DNA of 64,000 bases from Bacteroidetes bacterium MedPE-SWsnd-G1 (GCA_001874265.1 MPDD01000009.1:1-64000); one strand, 5' to 3'; shown: positions 8,228 to 18,203, numbered from the stretch's first letter. Notes: generated by a model from the sequence alone, not told the origin. Numbers and translations: made by a program.

Positions 8228-9982
8228 GTGAAAGCGCTTAGGCAATTAAATAAATACTTCATAAAATATAAATACCGCTTTTTAGCAGGAGTTATCATCT
8301 GCATTGCTTCAAACATTTTAAAACTTCAAATTCCAGATTTTATTAAGCATTCTGTTGATGCTTTTGATGCGTATGCTAAAGGAACTATTGTAGATAAATC
8401 AGTGGTATATGAAACAAACTTAAAATACTTCTTACTGATTCTTGGAGCAACGCTACTCTCGGGAATTTTAACGTTTTTTACACGTCAAATGATTATTGTC
8501 ACGTCTAGATTGGTAGAATTTGATTTGAAGAATGAAATCTATCAGCAGTATCAATTGCTGTCTCTTAATTTCTATAAAAAGAATAGAACGGGAGATTTAA
8601 TGAATAGAATTAGTGAAGATGTTGGAAAGGTTCGAATGTATTTTGGCCCAGCAATTATGTATAGTCTTAATACTGTAGTTGCCATAATAGTAATTATGGT
8701 TTTAATGATTCAAACGGATCCGATATTAACAGCCTATACCTTGTTACCGTTACCAATATTATCTATTTCAATTTATTACTTGAGTAGACTCATCCATAAA
8801 AAAACAACAATTGTTCAAGAATATTTATCAAAATTAACAACTGCTGCCCAAGAATCTTTTGCTGGAGTTCGGATTATAAAGGCATATACAACCGAATTGG
8901 ACGCTATAAACAAATTTGAACTTGTTGCTGAGAAAAGCAAACAAAAAAACATTGAACTCTTTAAAATACAGGCGTTATTTTTCCCTTTAATGATTTTACT
9001 AATTGGAATCGGGAACCTTGTTGTTATTTATGTTGGAGGGTTAAGATATATTGAAGGATACATAACCTTGGGAGATGTAACTAAATTTATAATGTATGTT
9101 AACATTCTTACATGGCCAATGGCGGTTATAGGTTGGGTTAGTAATATTATTCAACAAGCGGACGCATCACAAGCAAGAATCAATGAGTTTTTAGATGTGA
9201 AACCAGAAATTAAAAATACTACATCTATTCAAACTCCAATAGATGGAAATATTACTTTTAAGAATGTTACGTTTACCTATGATGACACTAATATTACTGC
9301 TCTTAAAAACATTAGTTTCGAATTAGAAAAAGGGAAGACTTTAGCTATTCTTGGAAAAACTGGTTCTGGAAAATCGACTATTATCAACATGGTTACACGT
9401 TTATACGATATTGATAAGGGTACGATTAGTATTGGAAATACTGCGATTAAAGATTTGAATTTAGACAACCTTAGACAAAGCATAGGCTATGTTCCACAAG
9501 ATGCTTTTCTATTTTCAGATTCCATTGAGAACAATATAAAATTTGGTGCAAAAAATGCTGATAGTCGTGAAATTAAACAAGCAGCGAAAGATGCATATAT
9601 AGATCATAATATTGTTGAATTTACCGAAGGCTACAAAACACTTGTTGGAGAACGTGGAGTAACACTTTCCGGAGGTCAAAAACAACGTGTTTCTATTGCA
9701 CGTGCATTGATAAAGAACCCGGAAATTTTAATATTGGATGATTGTTTATCTGCAGTTGATACAGAAACTGAAGAAATAATTCTTAAGAACTTAGAGCGCA
9801 TCACAAAAAATAAAACTACAATTATAATAAGTCACCGTATTTCTTCAATAAAGCATGCAGACAGTATTCTTGTTTTAGAGGATGGAAACATACTACAAAA
9901 AGGAACCCATGAACAATTATCATCAGTAGAAGGATTCTACAAAGAGTTGTATGAACAACAACTGTTGGAAGATGCGTCATAA
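8228..9982 (+). CDS. ABC exporter, fused membrane and ATPase domains
   Basis: A 584-residue half-transporter that would work as a homodimer or with a partner. An ABC_membrane type-1 domain (six helices, about 15-315) precedes an ATPase domain with Walker A GKTGSGKST (about 375-383), Q-loop YVPQDAFLFS, signature LSGGQ (about 480-484), Walker B ILILDDC and H-loop ISHRISS. This is the MsbA/LmrA/MdlB-like exporter class; lipid, peptide or drug substrates are all possible. The start is GTG at 8228 because the following Lys-rich N-terminus has no closer ATG. It is a single gene, divergent from nusB. Confidence 0.9.
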   Translation: MKALRQLNKYFIKYKYRFLAGVIICIASNILKLQIPDFIKHSVDAFDAYAKGTIVDKSVVYETNLKYFLLILGATLLSGILTFFTRQMIIVTSRLVEFDLKNEIYQQYQLLSLNFYKKNRTGDLMNRISEDVGKVRMYFGPAIMYSLNTVVAIIVIMVLMIQTDPILTAYTLLPLPILSISIYYLSRLIHKKTTIVQEYLSKLTTAAQESFAGVRIIKAYTTELDAINKFELVAEKSKQKNIELFKIQALFFPLMILLIGIGNLVVIYVGGLRYIEGYITLGDVTKFIMYVNILTWPMAVIGWVSNIIQQADASQARINEFLDVKPEIKNTTSIQTPIDGNITFKNVTFTYDDTNITALKNISFELEKGKTLAILGKTGSGKSTIINMVTRLYDIDKGTISIGNTAIKDLNLDNLRQSIGYVPQDAFLFSDSIENNIKFGAKNADSREIKQAAKDAYIDHNIVEFTEGYKTLVGERGVTLSGGQKQRVSIARALIKNPEILILDDCLSAVDTETEEIILKNLERITKNKTTIIISHRISSIKHADSILVLEDGNILQKGTHEQLSSVEGFYKELYEQQLLEDAS

Positions 9983-10085
9983 GTGAAGTTTTATTTTTTT
10001 CAATTGACTATTGCAAAAGAGAATTATTTTTTTAGATTTGTCAAAACAATGATTCATTAACAATTAAATAATTTAGTGTAAAATT

Positions 10086-10454
10086 ATGAGTGAAAATAAC
10101 TTTAATGAGCAAGAGGAAATCTTCTCACAAGTTTTAAGGGCAGGAAGAAGGACATATTTTTTCGATGTAAGAGCAACAAAAGCAGATGACTACTATTTAA
10201 CTATTACAGAAAGTAAAAAATTTACACATGACGATGGATCGTTTCATTATAAAAAACATAAAATTTACTTATATAAAGAAGATTTTTCAGAGTTTAATGA
10301 AATGCTAAAAGCAGCTACCGATTATATCGTAAATGAGAAAGGTGAAGAAGTTATTAGTGACAGACATCAATCAGACTACAAAAAAAATGAAGAAGCTGCG
10401 CCTAGCGAAGTTACTTCAGAAAGTTTTACCGATATTAGTTTTGAAGATATTTAA
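10086..10454 (+). CDS. PUR-family DNA/RNA-binding protein (DUF3276)
   Basis: A 122-residue protein with one PUR-alpha-like repeat: QVLRAGRRTYFFDVRATK, then DYYLTITESKK and KIYLYKEDFSEF, the alternating beta strands and closing helix of this fold. The C-terminal 30 residues are acidic and probably disordered. Family members, such as the Borrelia homolog BpuR, bind single-stranded nucleic acid as dimers. In Bacteroidota it is usually a stand-alone, conserved gene, as here, ended by a terminator. Target RNAs or DNAs are unknown. Confidence 0.85.
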   Translation: MSENNFNEQEEIFSQVLRAGRRTYFFDVRATKADDYYLTITESKKFTHDDGSFHYKKHKIYLYKEDFSEFNEMLKAATDYIVNEKGEEVISDRHQSDYKKNEEAAPSEVTSESFTDISFEDI

Positions 10455-10484
10455 AATAAATTCAAATACCACACGTTTAACAAG

Positions 10485-10510
10485 CCGATACTTTTGTATC
10501 GGTTTTTTTT
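10485..10510 (+). terminator. Terminator of the DUF3276 gene
   Basis: A 7-bp stem (CCGATAC/GTATCGG) with a TTTT loop is followed by eight T, about 30 nt after the stop codon. Confidence 0.88.
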
Positions 10511-10570
10511 AAGCCTTTTTATACCTTAAAAAAATTAAGTACTTTTATAAAAACTTACAATTGTTTAGTT

Positions 10571-11170
10571 ATGCAACGAATGAGATTATTTACAATTATC
10601 ACTTTATTATTTTCAACAGTTTTAATTGCTCAAAAAACACCCCCAACTCAGAAATTAGATAGCGGAACTATCGAAAATCAATTTGATTATGTAATCAAAA
10701 ATTCAAATCGATATCAAGAATATAAAGTCATTAAAAGAGCATGGATAGATCGTTTAAAAACAGTTGTAAATGATTCTTTAGATGTATTAAAAATTGACTT
10801 GTCTGAAACTAGAGCAATGGTTGCTACTAGAGACACCGAAATAAATGGATTAAAAAACACTTTAGAAGAGCGAAACAGCACAATAACACAACTGAATAAA
10901 GAAAAAGACGGAATATTACTTTTTGGAATTATTATTTCTAAACCAGTTTACAACACTATTTTATGGTCTACAATAGGAATCCTTTTAGTACTGCTTATAA
11001 TTTATATCTTTAGATTTAATCGCTCTCATGTTGTTACTAAAGAAACAAAAGAGAAACTAGATGAATTGGAAAAAGAATATGAAGCGCATAGAACAAGAGC
11101 TTTGGAAAGAGAACAACAAATTAGAAGAAAACTTCAAGACGAAATAAACAAACAGAAAAAGGACAAATAA
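10571..11170 (+). CDS. Exported coiled-coil protein with one transmembrane helix
   Basis: No function recognised. The 199-residue protein has a signal peptide (1-20, cleavage after LIAQ), a conserved soluble segment (SGTIENQFDYVIKNSNRYQE, where a helix is likely), a coiled coil at about 78-112, a transmembrane helix at 127-149 and a charged C-terminal coiled coil (157-198). Similar flavobacterial proteins have, as I recall, been labelled tRNA (guanine-N1)-methyltransferase, but nothing here resembles TrmD or a SAM-binding fold, so that name should not be used. It is followed 11 nt later by a DinB gene. Confidence 0.7.
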   Translation: MQRMRLFTIITLLFSTVLIAQKTPPTQKLDSGTIENQFDYVIKNSNRYQEYKVIKRAWIDRLKTVVNDSLDVLKIDLSETRAMVATRDTEINGLKNTLEERNSTITQLNKEKDGILLFGIIISKPVYNTILWSTIGILLVLLIIYIFRFNRSHVVTKETKEKLDELEKEYEAHRTRALEREQQIRRKLQDEINKQKKDK

Positions 11171-11181
11171 AAAAAAGTGCT

Positions 11182-11625
11182 ATGATTGATACATCAATTG
11201 AGCAACTAAAAAATTGTTTGGCTACAGTGGAGTCCTTTTTCATAAATGCTTCAACAGATGCTGTACAGTTTAAAAAATCAGATTCTAGCTGGTCTAAAAA
11301 GGAGATTCTCGGACATCTAATTGATTCCGGAATTAATAATTTACAGCGATTTACAGAAATTCAATTTGAATCTAAGCCATATTCAATTAGAAAATATGAC
11401 CAAAATGAATTGGTTTTAGCCAACGATTATCAAAATGCGGAATTACTAGAATTAATTGGTTTTTGGTTAAGTATTAATAGGCGAATCATTAAAATAATGA
11501 CGGCTCAAACTGAAAAAACATTGCAATTTGAGGTCAAAATTAATGGTGAATACAACAATCTCTCTTTTTTAATGAATGATTATGTGGTCCATATGAAACA
11601 TCATATTAATCAAATTATTAATTAA
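11182..11625 (+). CDS. DinB-like four-helix protein
   Basis: A 147-residue DinB_2 / YfiT-like four-helix bundle. It has the family layout: a long first helix (SIEQLKNCLATVESFF), the WSKKEILGHLIDSG segment with a metal-binding His, a second helix pair, and the terminal His cluster VHMKHHINQI. The spaced His residues form the metal site used by DinB/bacillithiol-transferase-like enzymes. Some relatives are thiol S-transferases dependent on bacillithiol. A bacillithiol gene (bshC) lies 32 kb downstream, so that activity is possible but unproven. Confidence 0.75.
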   Translation: MIDTSIEQLKNCLATVESFFINASTDAVQFKKSDSSWSKKEILGHLIDSGINNLQRFTEIQFESKPYSIRKYDQNELVLANDYQNAELLELIGFWLSINRRIIKIMTAQTEKTLQFEVKINGEYNNLSFLMNDYVVHMKHHINQIIN

Positions 11626-11715
11626 AAAATTTACCGTTTATACTTTTAATGAAGATCAAGATAATTAGTGTCTCGTTTTTATGTAAAGTCACATAAATAT
11701 TAAAAATGAATCTGA

Positions 11716-13050
11716 TTAGAACATTTCAAGCAAGTTTTTTAATTTAAATGAGTAGTCCAATTCTCTGCCATCTCTTTCAATAGTTAAACGTACCCATTTT
11801 TCTTCAGACCCATAAAATTTTTGAACAATATCTTTTAATTGATAGTTATAGGCGTATTTGCCATTGACCTTAACCAAAATATCACCAACCATAAGACCAC
11901 ATTTATCTGAAGGTGAATCTTTACGAACATAGGCTATTTTATATAATGGTTTTAGATTAAAACTATACATATAATTTAACGTTATTGTACTACTATTTGA
12001 TACCGATGATTCGTTTTCGAGGCTAAATCTTGTTGAATTCAATTCTTTCACCAAGGTCGTCCCGGCATGAATCAATTCGATCCCACTCATATTATAGGAA
12101 AACGGTTCAGAGAAGTTTCTGTTCTTTTTTAAAGTTACTTTCTTATTTGGATAATCTAGTATCACCTTAAATCGTTTTAGAATATTTCCTCCAAGACTTC
12201 CATTTCTAGTCGATAAGCCCTTAGCATAAGCTGAAGAGACAGAATCTAAATATGCCACATTTGGTTTTGGAATTAGAAAACTTTTTAATCTAAATGCATT
12301 CAATTTACTTCGCATTCCGAAAATTCCACCACTAATTCCTTCTCCAATAAAATCTTCAAATGAATTTTCTGGAATCGAAACGTTCTTCTCATCATCCTCA
12401 AACAACCACAAAGAATCAGTACCTCCAGAATCAATAAGCAATTGAACAGGTACTATTGAATTGTCTAAGTTTTCAATTTCCGCGTTAATAAATGGCTTTT
12501 TTTTATAAAAATGCAAATCAAATGTTTCGCAACTTTTACACCTTTTATACGAATAGTCTGCAGGGTTTGTAAACGTTATCTTTCTGCTTAAGTAATTAAT
12601 AGAAACCACAAAATCCTTAAGAATATCATATCCTATAATTCCATTAACAGAAACCCCAAGTTTACCTGATAAATCTAACTTTTCATTATATATTATAAAA
12701 AGATCTTGATGCTTACCAATAATATCTCCAAATAATAACGTATTTCCTTTAGACCTAATGGCATCAACAGGCTCCCCTTCTCCTAACCCTCTTAATTTAA
12801 CAACTTCAATATTTCTAAATTGCAAAGAGTCCGAAGAAGTCATATTAAAAATAACGGGAGACCCTACACCTGTATCCAAAATGAATGTCAATTCTGTACC
12901 GTTCACCGTTAAAGGAAAAACAATTAAATTATTTATCAATTCAAACTCAACAGTTTGAGAAGTTCGTCCCTGACTAAACGTATATTCCTGAGCCCTACTT
13001 AAATATGTAGTGCATAATAATAAAGAAATAAAACATAGCAAGTTTCTCAT
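11716..13050 (-). CDS. Exported retropepsin-like aspartyl protease with PDZ domain
   Basis: A 444-residue exported protein with a signal peptide (1-20). The first protease lobe has the catalytic DTG at 59-61 (FILDTGVGSP) and the second a DSG at 207-209 (LLIDSGGTDS), so one chain carries both halves of the active site. A PDZ domain follows at about 360-425 (VRKDSPSDKCGLMVGDILVK), a peptide-binding module that may guide substrates. A CKSC pair near residue 171 could form a disulfide. It is monocistronic. A second protein with the same layout lies at 60 kb. The substrate is unknown. Confidence 0.85.
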   Translation of the reverse strand: MRNLLCFISLLLCTTYLSRAQEYTFSQGRTSQTVEFELINNLIVFPLTVNGTELTFILDTGVGSPVIFNMTSSDSLQFRNIEVVKLRGLGEGEPVDAIRSKGNTLLFGDIIGKHQDLFIIYNEKLDLSGKLGVSVNGIIGYDILKDFVVSINYLSRKITFTNPADYSYKRCKSCETFDLHFYKKKPFINAEIENLDNSIVPVQLLIDSGGTDSLWLFEDDEKNVSIPENSFEDFIGEGISGGIFGMRSKLNAFRLKSFLIPKPNVAYLDSVSSAYAKGLSTRNGSLGGNILKRFKVILDYPNKKVTLKKNRNFSEPFSYNMSGIELIHAGTTLVKELNSTRFSLENESSVSNSSTITLNYMYSFNLKPLYKIAYVRKDSPSDKCGLMVGDILVKVNGKYAYNYQLKDIVQKFYGSEEKWVRLTIERDGRELDYSFKLKNLLEMF

Positions 13051-13196
13051 TAAAACAAGAATAAGTTAATTGATTAAAGTTAATTAATAAGGTTACTTAG
13101 ACAAATTAATTAAGAAATATTTAACCTTTCAAAAATCCATAAAAAGGCATTCCATTTTCGATTAAATTTTGCAATTTTGCTAAAAATTTTCACACT

Positions 13197-14393
13197 ATGC
13201 CTAGAATATCATCAAAAGGTATTGCAATGCCATCATCACCAATTAGAAAATTGGTCCCATATGCAGAAAACGCTAAAAAGAACAACATAAAGGTGTACCA
13301 TTTAAACATTGGACAACCAGATATTAAAACACCAGAAGTCGCCTTAAATGCAATTAAAAATAATGCTGTTGAAGTATTAGCATATAGCAGGTCAGAAGGA
13401 TCAGACGAATATAGAGCCAAACTCGCCGCTTACTATAACAACAATAATATAAATGTTTCAAAGGAGGATATTATTGTTTCTACTGGTGGTTCTGAAGCAT
13501 TGCTATTTGCTATGGGTACTATTGCAGATTATGGTGATGAAATTATTATCCCTGAACCTTTTTATGCAAATTACAATGGATTTTCTACAGCAAGTGGTGT
13601 AAAGGTAGTTCCTGTGAACTCTAGCATCGAAAACGGTTTTGCACTACCAGATATTGCCGATTTTGAAAAATTAATTACACCAAAAACTAAAGCAATTTTA
13701 ATCTGTAATCCTGGCAACCCAACCGGTTATTTGTATTCGAAACAGGAGATTGAAAAATTAGCTGAAATAGTTAAAAAACACGATTTGTTTATAATTGCAG
13801 ATGAAGTCTATCGTGAATTTGTTTATGATGATGGAATTGAACATCACTCTGTTCTTAATAATTTTGGATTGGATGATCACGCAATCATAATTGATTCTGT
13901 TTCAAAAAGATATAGTATGTGTGGTGCTCGTGTTGGATGTATGGTTTCTAAAAACAAAGAAATCATAGCTACCGCTATGAAATTTGCACAAGCAAGATTA
14001 AGCCCACCTACTTATGCGCAAATTGCGAGTGAAGCCGCTTTAGACACACCTCAATCATATTTTGATAATGTAATTACTGAATATAAAGACCGTAGAGACA
14101 CCTTAATTTCTGAATTAAGTAAAATTGACGGAGTTTTGGTTTCTAAACCAAAAGGTGCTTTTTATTGTGTAGTACAATTGCCAATTGAAGACGCCGATGA
14201 TTTTGCACAATGGATGTTAGAAAAATTTAACGATCAAGGGGAAACGATTATGGTGGCGCCTGCAAGCGGGTTCTATTCAACTCCTGGCCAAGGAAAGAAC
14301 CAAATTCGTATTGCATATGTTTTAAAGAAAGAAGATTTGATTCGTTCGGTTGAAATTCTTAAAATTGCATTGGACAAATACCGCAACCAATAA
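13197..14393 (+). CDS. Class I PLP-dependent aminotransferase (AspB-like)
   Basis: A 398-residue fold-type I aminotransferase, cytoplasmic and dimeric. It shows NIGQPDIKTP near the N-terminus, the PLP-contacting ICNPGNPTGYLYS region (about 165-178), IIADEVYREF, and the Schiff-base Lys in SVSKRYSMCGARVG (about residue 236). The family transfers amino groups between Asp/aromatic/Ala-type donors and 2-oxo acids, and substrate specificity cannot be read from the motif set. The gene abuts murB without a gap, so the two are co-transcribed. Confidence 0.88.
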   Translation: MPRISSKGIAMPSSPIRKLVPYAENAKKNNIKVYHLNIGQPDIKTPEVALNAIKNNAVEVLAYSRSEGSDEYRAKLAAYYNNNNINVSKEDIIVSTGGSEALLFAMGTIADYGDEIIIPEPFYANYNGFSTASGVKVVPVNSSIENGFALPDIADFEKLITPKTKAILICNPGNPTGYLYSKQEIEKLAEIVKKHDLFIIADEVYREFVYDDGIEHHSVLNNFGLDDHAIIIDSVSKRYSMCGARVGCMVSKNKEIIATAMKFAQARLSPPTYAQIASEAALDTPQSYFDNVITEYKDRRDTLISELSKIDGVLVSKPKGAFYCVVQLPIEDADDFAQWMLEKFNDQGETIMVAPASGFYSTPGQGKNQIRIAYVLKKEDLIRSVEILKIALDKYRNQ

Positions 14394-15401
14394 TTGAATA
14401 TTCAAAACAACATATCTCTTAAACCATATAATACATTTGGAATTGATGTAAAAGCTTCAAAATTTGTTAATGTTACATCTATTGAGCAATTACTCGAAAT
14501 TTTAGAAAAGGATCCTAATCCATTTATTTTAAGCGGTGGGAGTAATGTTTTATTAACTTCTGATATTGATCAATTGGTCCTTTATTTAAATCTTAAAGGG
14601 CTTAATATATTTGAAGAATCCGATACTCATGTCTTCGTAAAAGCACAGGCTGGTGAGAATTGGCATGAGTTTGTGCTATGGTGCATTGCAAATGATTTTG
14701 GTGGATTAGAAAACCTTTCTTTAATTCCTGGTAACGTGGGCACAAGTCCAATGCAAAATATTGGGGCGTACGGAGTTGAAATTAAAGATACTTTTCACAA
14801 ATTAAAAGCCATCGAAATTGCAACAGGCAAAAGGCGTGTTTTTACGAATGAGGAATGCAATTTTGGTTATCGAAATTCTGTTTTTAAAAACGAATTAAAA
14901 GGTGAATTCATTATTACTTCCGTAATATTTAAACTCACCAAAAAGAACCATCGACTAAACTATTCTTACGGGGCTATTCAGTCTGAATTAGAAAAAAACG
15001 GCATTAATACACCTACAATTAAGGATATTTCTGAAGCGGTAATTAACATTAGAAACTCAAAATTACCGAATCCTAAAGAAATTGGTAATAGTGGTAGTTT
15101 TTTTAAAAACCCTGTTATTTCATCGGTTCAATTCGAAAAACTAAAAAATCAATTTCCTACAATACCATCCTATGTAGTTTCTGATTCAGAAATTAAAGTT
15201 CCAGCAGGTTGGCTAATTGAACAAAGTGGATTCAAAGGCAAAAGATTTGGCGACGCAGGGGTGCATGACAAACAAGCCTTGGTGTTGGTGAATCATGGAA
15301 ATGCAACAGGAATTGAAATAAAACAACTTTCAGAAAAAATTAGAGAAACGGTTGCAGCCCAATTCGATATTACACTCGAAATTGAGGTGAATGTTATTTA
15401 G
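14394..15401 (+). CDS. murB: UDP-N-acetylenolpyruvoylglucosamine reductase
   Basis: Reduces UDP-GlcNAc-enolpyruvate to UDP-MurNAc with NADPH and FAD, the second committed step of peptidoglycan synthesis in the cytoplasm. FAD-binding motifs are FILSGGSNVLL, IPGNVGTSPMQNIGAYG and FGYRNSVFK, and the active-site Ser is in GNSGSFFKNP. The length of 335 residues is normal for the type I enzyme. Translation starts at a TTG (14394) that immediately follows the aminotransferase stop. The residues from that codon on (MNIQNNISLKPYNTFGID) match the usual MurB opening, and no ATG is available. Its stop overlaps the convergent GH20 gene by 8 bp. Confidence 0.93.
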   Translation: MNIQNNISLKPYNTFGIDVKASKFVNVTSIEQLLEILEKDPNPFILSGGSNVLLTSDIDQLVLYLNLKGLNIFEESDTHVFVKAQAGENWHEFVLWCIANDFGGLENLSLIPGNVGTSPMQNIGAYGVEIKDTFHKLKAIEIATGKRRVFTNEECNFGYRNSVFKNELKGEFIITSVIFKLTKKNHRLNYSYGAIQSELEKNGINTPTIKDISEAVINIRNSKLPNPKEIGNSGSFFKNPVISSVQFEKLKNQFPTIPSYVVSDSEIKVPAGWLIEQSGFKGKRFGDAGVHDKQALVLVNHGNATGIEIKQLSEKIRETVAAQFDITLEIEVNVI

Positions 15402-17460
15402 CCCAATCCTCAAGTTTTTCAAGAAACAATAGTTCTGCATAAAACTGCCAATCAAAATTTATGGACTGATTGGCTAAATGCACGTGATCATCTTGATCTA
15501 AAATATAATTTTCTGGTTTATTCAATACCCTTGTTTTACCATAAACCGCTTCAAATTCAGTTCTTAGTGCAGTAAACTCCTTAAATAATAATTTCAATCC
15601 TTCTAAAGCCTTTCCCTCTTCTTCTTTATTTTGAGCTTTGTCGTAATCTCTAAGCTTTAAAACAGTATTTGACGAAAATTGAACCAATTTATTCACTTGC
15701 TCATAAATTTCTACTGTATAGCCATTTCGTGTTGTCTTAGATTTTATATTATCTAATGTCGATTCTATTTTAGAACAAGTTTTCAACGTGTTTTCTGCAT
15801 TTTCAATTCTTACCTTATTCTTATCACTCCAGGCCCCTTTTTTCTCAGTTGGCAAATCAATTACAAATTTTTCAATGGCATTTTCATTTCCTTTAAGATA
15901 ATTCCGCTTATTTCCGTTAAGCAGAATATTTTTCCATGTTCCAACTGGCTTTTCTAAATCATCTATAAACGAAAATTCATCACTGCTAGTTTCAAATGAA
16001 AACTGGCGGTGTCTAAATGCTGATTTCAACTCACTTTTTGAACGTTTATTTCCAGACCAAGTATATTCGGCAAAAGCATTAATTCCTCGCTTGTACAATT
16101 CAAAGTGAGGAGAATCGTCATCCCATAATGTCAGTAATAATCCATCTAATCCATTTTCAATAGAGGATAATGCAAATGTCTTAATCTCTCTTATATTACT
16201 CTCGCGCTGTGGCATTAACACCCATCTTGTTTGGCCCGCTGTGGCTCCCATAACTTGTAAATCGTGTGCTCTAAACCACTCCATAGCCTTAGTGTTTCCT
16301 AACGCTTCAGGTGTATGATAATTCCAACGCATATAAATACAATTCTTCGGAAATTTATCTAAAAATTCTACCAACTTATGTTCATTCTTTTCCCAGACTT
16401 TATCTACTTCTTCTTGGGTCATATTTTTATTAAACATCGGGTCATAAACACCAGCCTGCTTCAATGGCATATCGTCCCAAAAAATTGGAACCCTATTGTT
16501 TTCCTCTGCAAATTTACACACCTTTCGCAACCATTCTAATTGCAAGTCTAAGGCAGACCTACCACTATTTTTACCAGTCGTATGCACCTCATCACCTCCA
16601 ATATGCAAGTATTTTCCACTAGGAGTTGCCTTTATGGCCTCTCTGTATAAATCAAACTGTAATTCATACGTTTTAGGGTCTAAAGGATTAAAAGCCCAAT
16701 CGCTTTTTGGGTTGTCTCTCAAATCGGCGTACTCGTCATGTTTCAAAATAAACGACGCGTGTCCCAAACCTTGAATTAGTGGGCTTATTTCGATATTTCG
16801 ATCATTTGCGTAGTTTGATAATTCTGCCCATTCTTCAATTGTAAAACCATCATCAGAACCTATTAATGGGTGTTTCTCATATTTTAATTTATCCTCCATT
16901 TCTACAATAATGGCATTTACCTTTAGCCCTGCCAAATAATCCATTAAATCATAGTAATATTCTTTCTTTTCTAGGTGATGCTTTATATCCAATTGAATGG
17001 AACGATACTTTAATTCTGGAAAATCTGTAATTGTGCAATTCGGTAAAAAAGCATCTTGATCTTTGGCATCTTCTAACAATTGTTCTAAGGATTTTACTCC
17101 ATAAAACAGTCCCGCTTCATCCTTTCCAACAATCACAATTTTAGAATTATTTATGGATAAAGTATAGCCCTCTAAATCTACTTGAATAGTTGAATCTATA
17201 CGGTAAACTAAATCAGCATCAGCCTCATTATTTACAGAAACTAGTTCATTTAAAAATTTACCATGTACTGGTAACTTAACTAAATTATCACCATATAACT
17301 TTTTAACTCCATCAAATTTTATGCTGCTATGCCCCGTAATTTCGAATTGTTGAGGAGAAGGTAAAATTTCAAATTTTGGAGTGCTTTGACAAATTCCCGC
17401 TAAACTATTTAAACAAAAAACAACAACAATTAATACTTTTAGGGTCCGTAATTTTATCAT
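15394..17460 (-). CDS. Beta-N-acetylhexosaminidase (GH20)
   Basis: A 688-residue exported glycoside hydrolase that removes terminal beta-linked GlcNAc/GalNAc, for example from chitin oligosaccharides, glycans or peptidoglycan fragments. A signal peptide (1-24) is followed by a GH20b-like N-terminal domain (about 28-140) with GLFYGVKSLEQLL, then the GH20 barrel. The catalytic Asp-Glu pair is in HIGGDEVHTT (about 285-294), where the Asp positions the substrate N-acetyl group and the Glu is the acid. The last 200 residues are helical with no named domain. Monocistronic. Confidence 0.9.
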   Translation of the reverse strand: MIKLRTLKVLIVVVFCLNSLAGICQSTPKFEILPSPQQFEITGHSSIKFDGVKKLYGDNLVKLPVHGKFLNELVSVNNEADADLVYRIDSTIQVDLEGYTLSINNSKIVIVGKDEAGLFYGVKSLEQLLEDAKDQDAFLPNCTITDFPELKYRSIQLDIKHHLEKKEYYYDLMDYLAGLKVNAIIVEMEDKLKYEKHPLIGSDDGFTIEEWAELSNYANDRNIEISPLIQGLGHASFILKHDEYADLRDNPKSDWAFNPLDPKTYELQFDLYREAIKATPSGKYLHIGGDEVHTTGKNSGRSALDLQLEWLRKVCKFAEENNRVPIFWDDMPLKQAGVYDPMFNKNMTQEEVDKVWEKNEHKLVEFLDKFPKNCIYMRWNYHTPEALGNTKAMEWFRAHDLQVMGATAGQTRWVLMPQRESNIREIKTFALSSIENGLDGLLLTLWDDDSPHFELYKRGINAFAEYTWSGNKRSKSELKSAFRHRQFSFETSSDEFSFIDDLEKPVGTWKNILLNGNKRNYLKGNENAIEKFVIDLPTEKKGAWSDKNKVRIENAENTLKTCSKIESTLDNIKSKTTRNGYTVEIYEQVNKLVQFSSNTVLKLRDYDKAQNKEEEGKALEGLKLLFKEFTALRTEFEAVYGKTRVLNKPENYILDQDDHVHLANQSINFDWQFYAELLFLEKLEDWAK

Positions 17461-17557
17461 GCAAACTATACTTTAAATATGTTTTTTAAATGTATGGATA
17501 TTCCTTAAAATCCACCAAATTATTAGACAAATGTCATAAAACATCCTATGAAGTCAA

Positions 17558-17773
17558 TCATGTCAGTTGCTCACAACAAAACCCTTTCGTTTCTGTCATT
17601 TTTATAATTCTCTTTTTATCAATTCCATCTACGCTTTCAATTCGCAATACATTATCTACATCTTCCAAATCAATTCCCCAATCCAATATTTCAATATTCG
17701 TGTTGAATAGATTCTTAACTTTTTTAATTTTCTTTTTTGATTTTATATCAGTCTTAAAAATCAGCAATTCCAT
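17558..17773 (-). CDS. Small ferredoxin-fold protein, HMA-like without CxxC
   Basis: A 71-residue protein whose predicted pattern is beta-alpha-beta-beta-alpha-beta: ELLIFKTDI, a Lys-rich helix, ILDWGIDLEDVDNVLRIES, a second helix, and a final strand with FCCEQL. This is the fold of heavy-metal-associated domains, but the N-terminal CxxC is absent and the only cysteines are the pair near the C-terminus. It lies 8 nt after the membrane-protein gene in an operon headed by an ECF sigma factor. It may sense or carry a ligand or act as a regulator; function unknown. Confidence 0.65.
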   Translation of the reverse strand: MELLIFKTDIKSKKKIKKVKNLFNTNIEILDWGIDLEDVDNVLRIESVDGIDKKRIIKMTETKGFCCEQLT

Positions 17774-17781
17774 TTTTTTAA

Positions 17782-18195
17782 TTATTTATCTGGTTGTATC
17801 TCCAATTCATCTTCTCCCCTTTCTTTTTTAACAAAAGAATTAAAAGCCTCATTTCCTTCTTCTTCCCAAAATTTGTCATACAGCTTCCATTTAGAGAAAT
17901 CTCTTTTTGGCTTGTCATCATTACAATAATCTTTAGTCTTCTTCTTTTTCTTGCTGCCTCTTTCGGAACCTAATCCGCCAAAAAAGAATTTTGCTAATAT
18001 TAATAAGCCTATTGCTTGCCAATATGTAATTGTTGTTAAGTCAAAAATTTCTGGCATTAACCAATTCCATAATCGCATAGTTACATATCCAAATAATGCA
18101 ATAAACCCAACAATTGCAACTGCTATAAATAATCCTGTAAAAAACACTTCAAATGGTTTTTTACTTCTTAGTTTGTGTTTAATATAATGTTCCAT
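17782..18195 (-). CDS. Hypothetical two-helix membrane protein in an ECF sigma operon
   Basis: A 137-residue protein with two membrane helices (about 14-48 and 54-76), a Lys-rich cytoplasmic-looking linker (GSERGSKKKKKTKDYC) and a charged C-terminal tail. It sits 8 nt downstream of the sigma-factor stop, the position normally held by an anti-sigma factor. It lacks the ZAS His/Cys signature and any FecR-like domain. It could still control the sigma factor at the membrane; this is inference from position only. Confidence 0.6.
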   Translation of the reverse strand: MEHYIKHKLRSKKPFEVFFTGLFIAVAIVGFIALFGYVTMRLWNWLMPEIFDLTTITYWQAIGLLILAKFFFGGLGSERGSKKKKKTKDYCNDDKPKRDFSKWKLYDKFWEEEGNEAFNSFVKKERGEDELEIQPDK

Positions 18196-18203
18196 AATCT
18201 TAA

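Noticed and set aside
16496-16774. 92-residue open frame on the plus strand inside the GH20 gene
   Set aside because: Covers the catalytic region of GH20 in antisense; no signal or family feature.
17490-17831. 113-residue hydrophobic open frame on the plus strand
   Set aside because: Its hydrophobic look comes from reading the Lys/Asp-rich minus-strand genes backwards. Those genes fit an operon with correct spacing.
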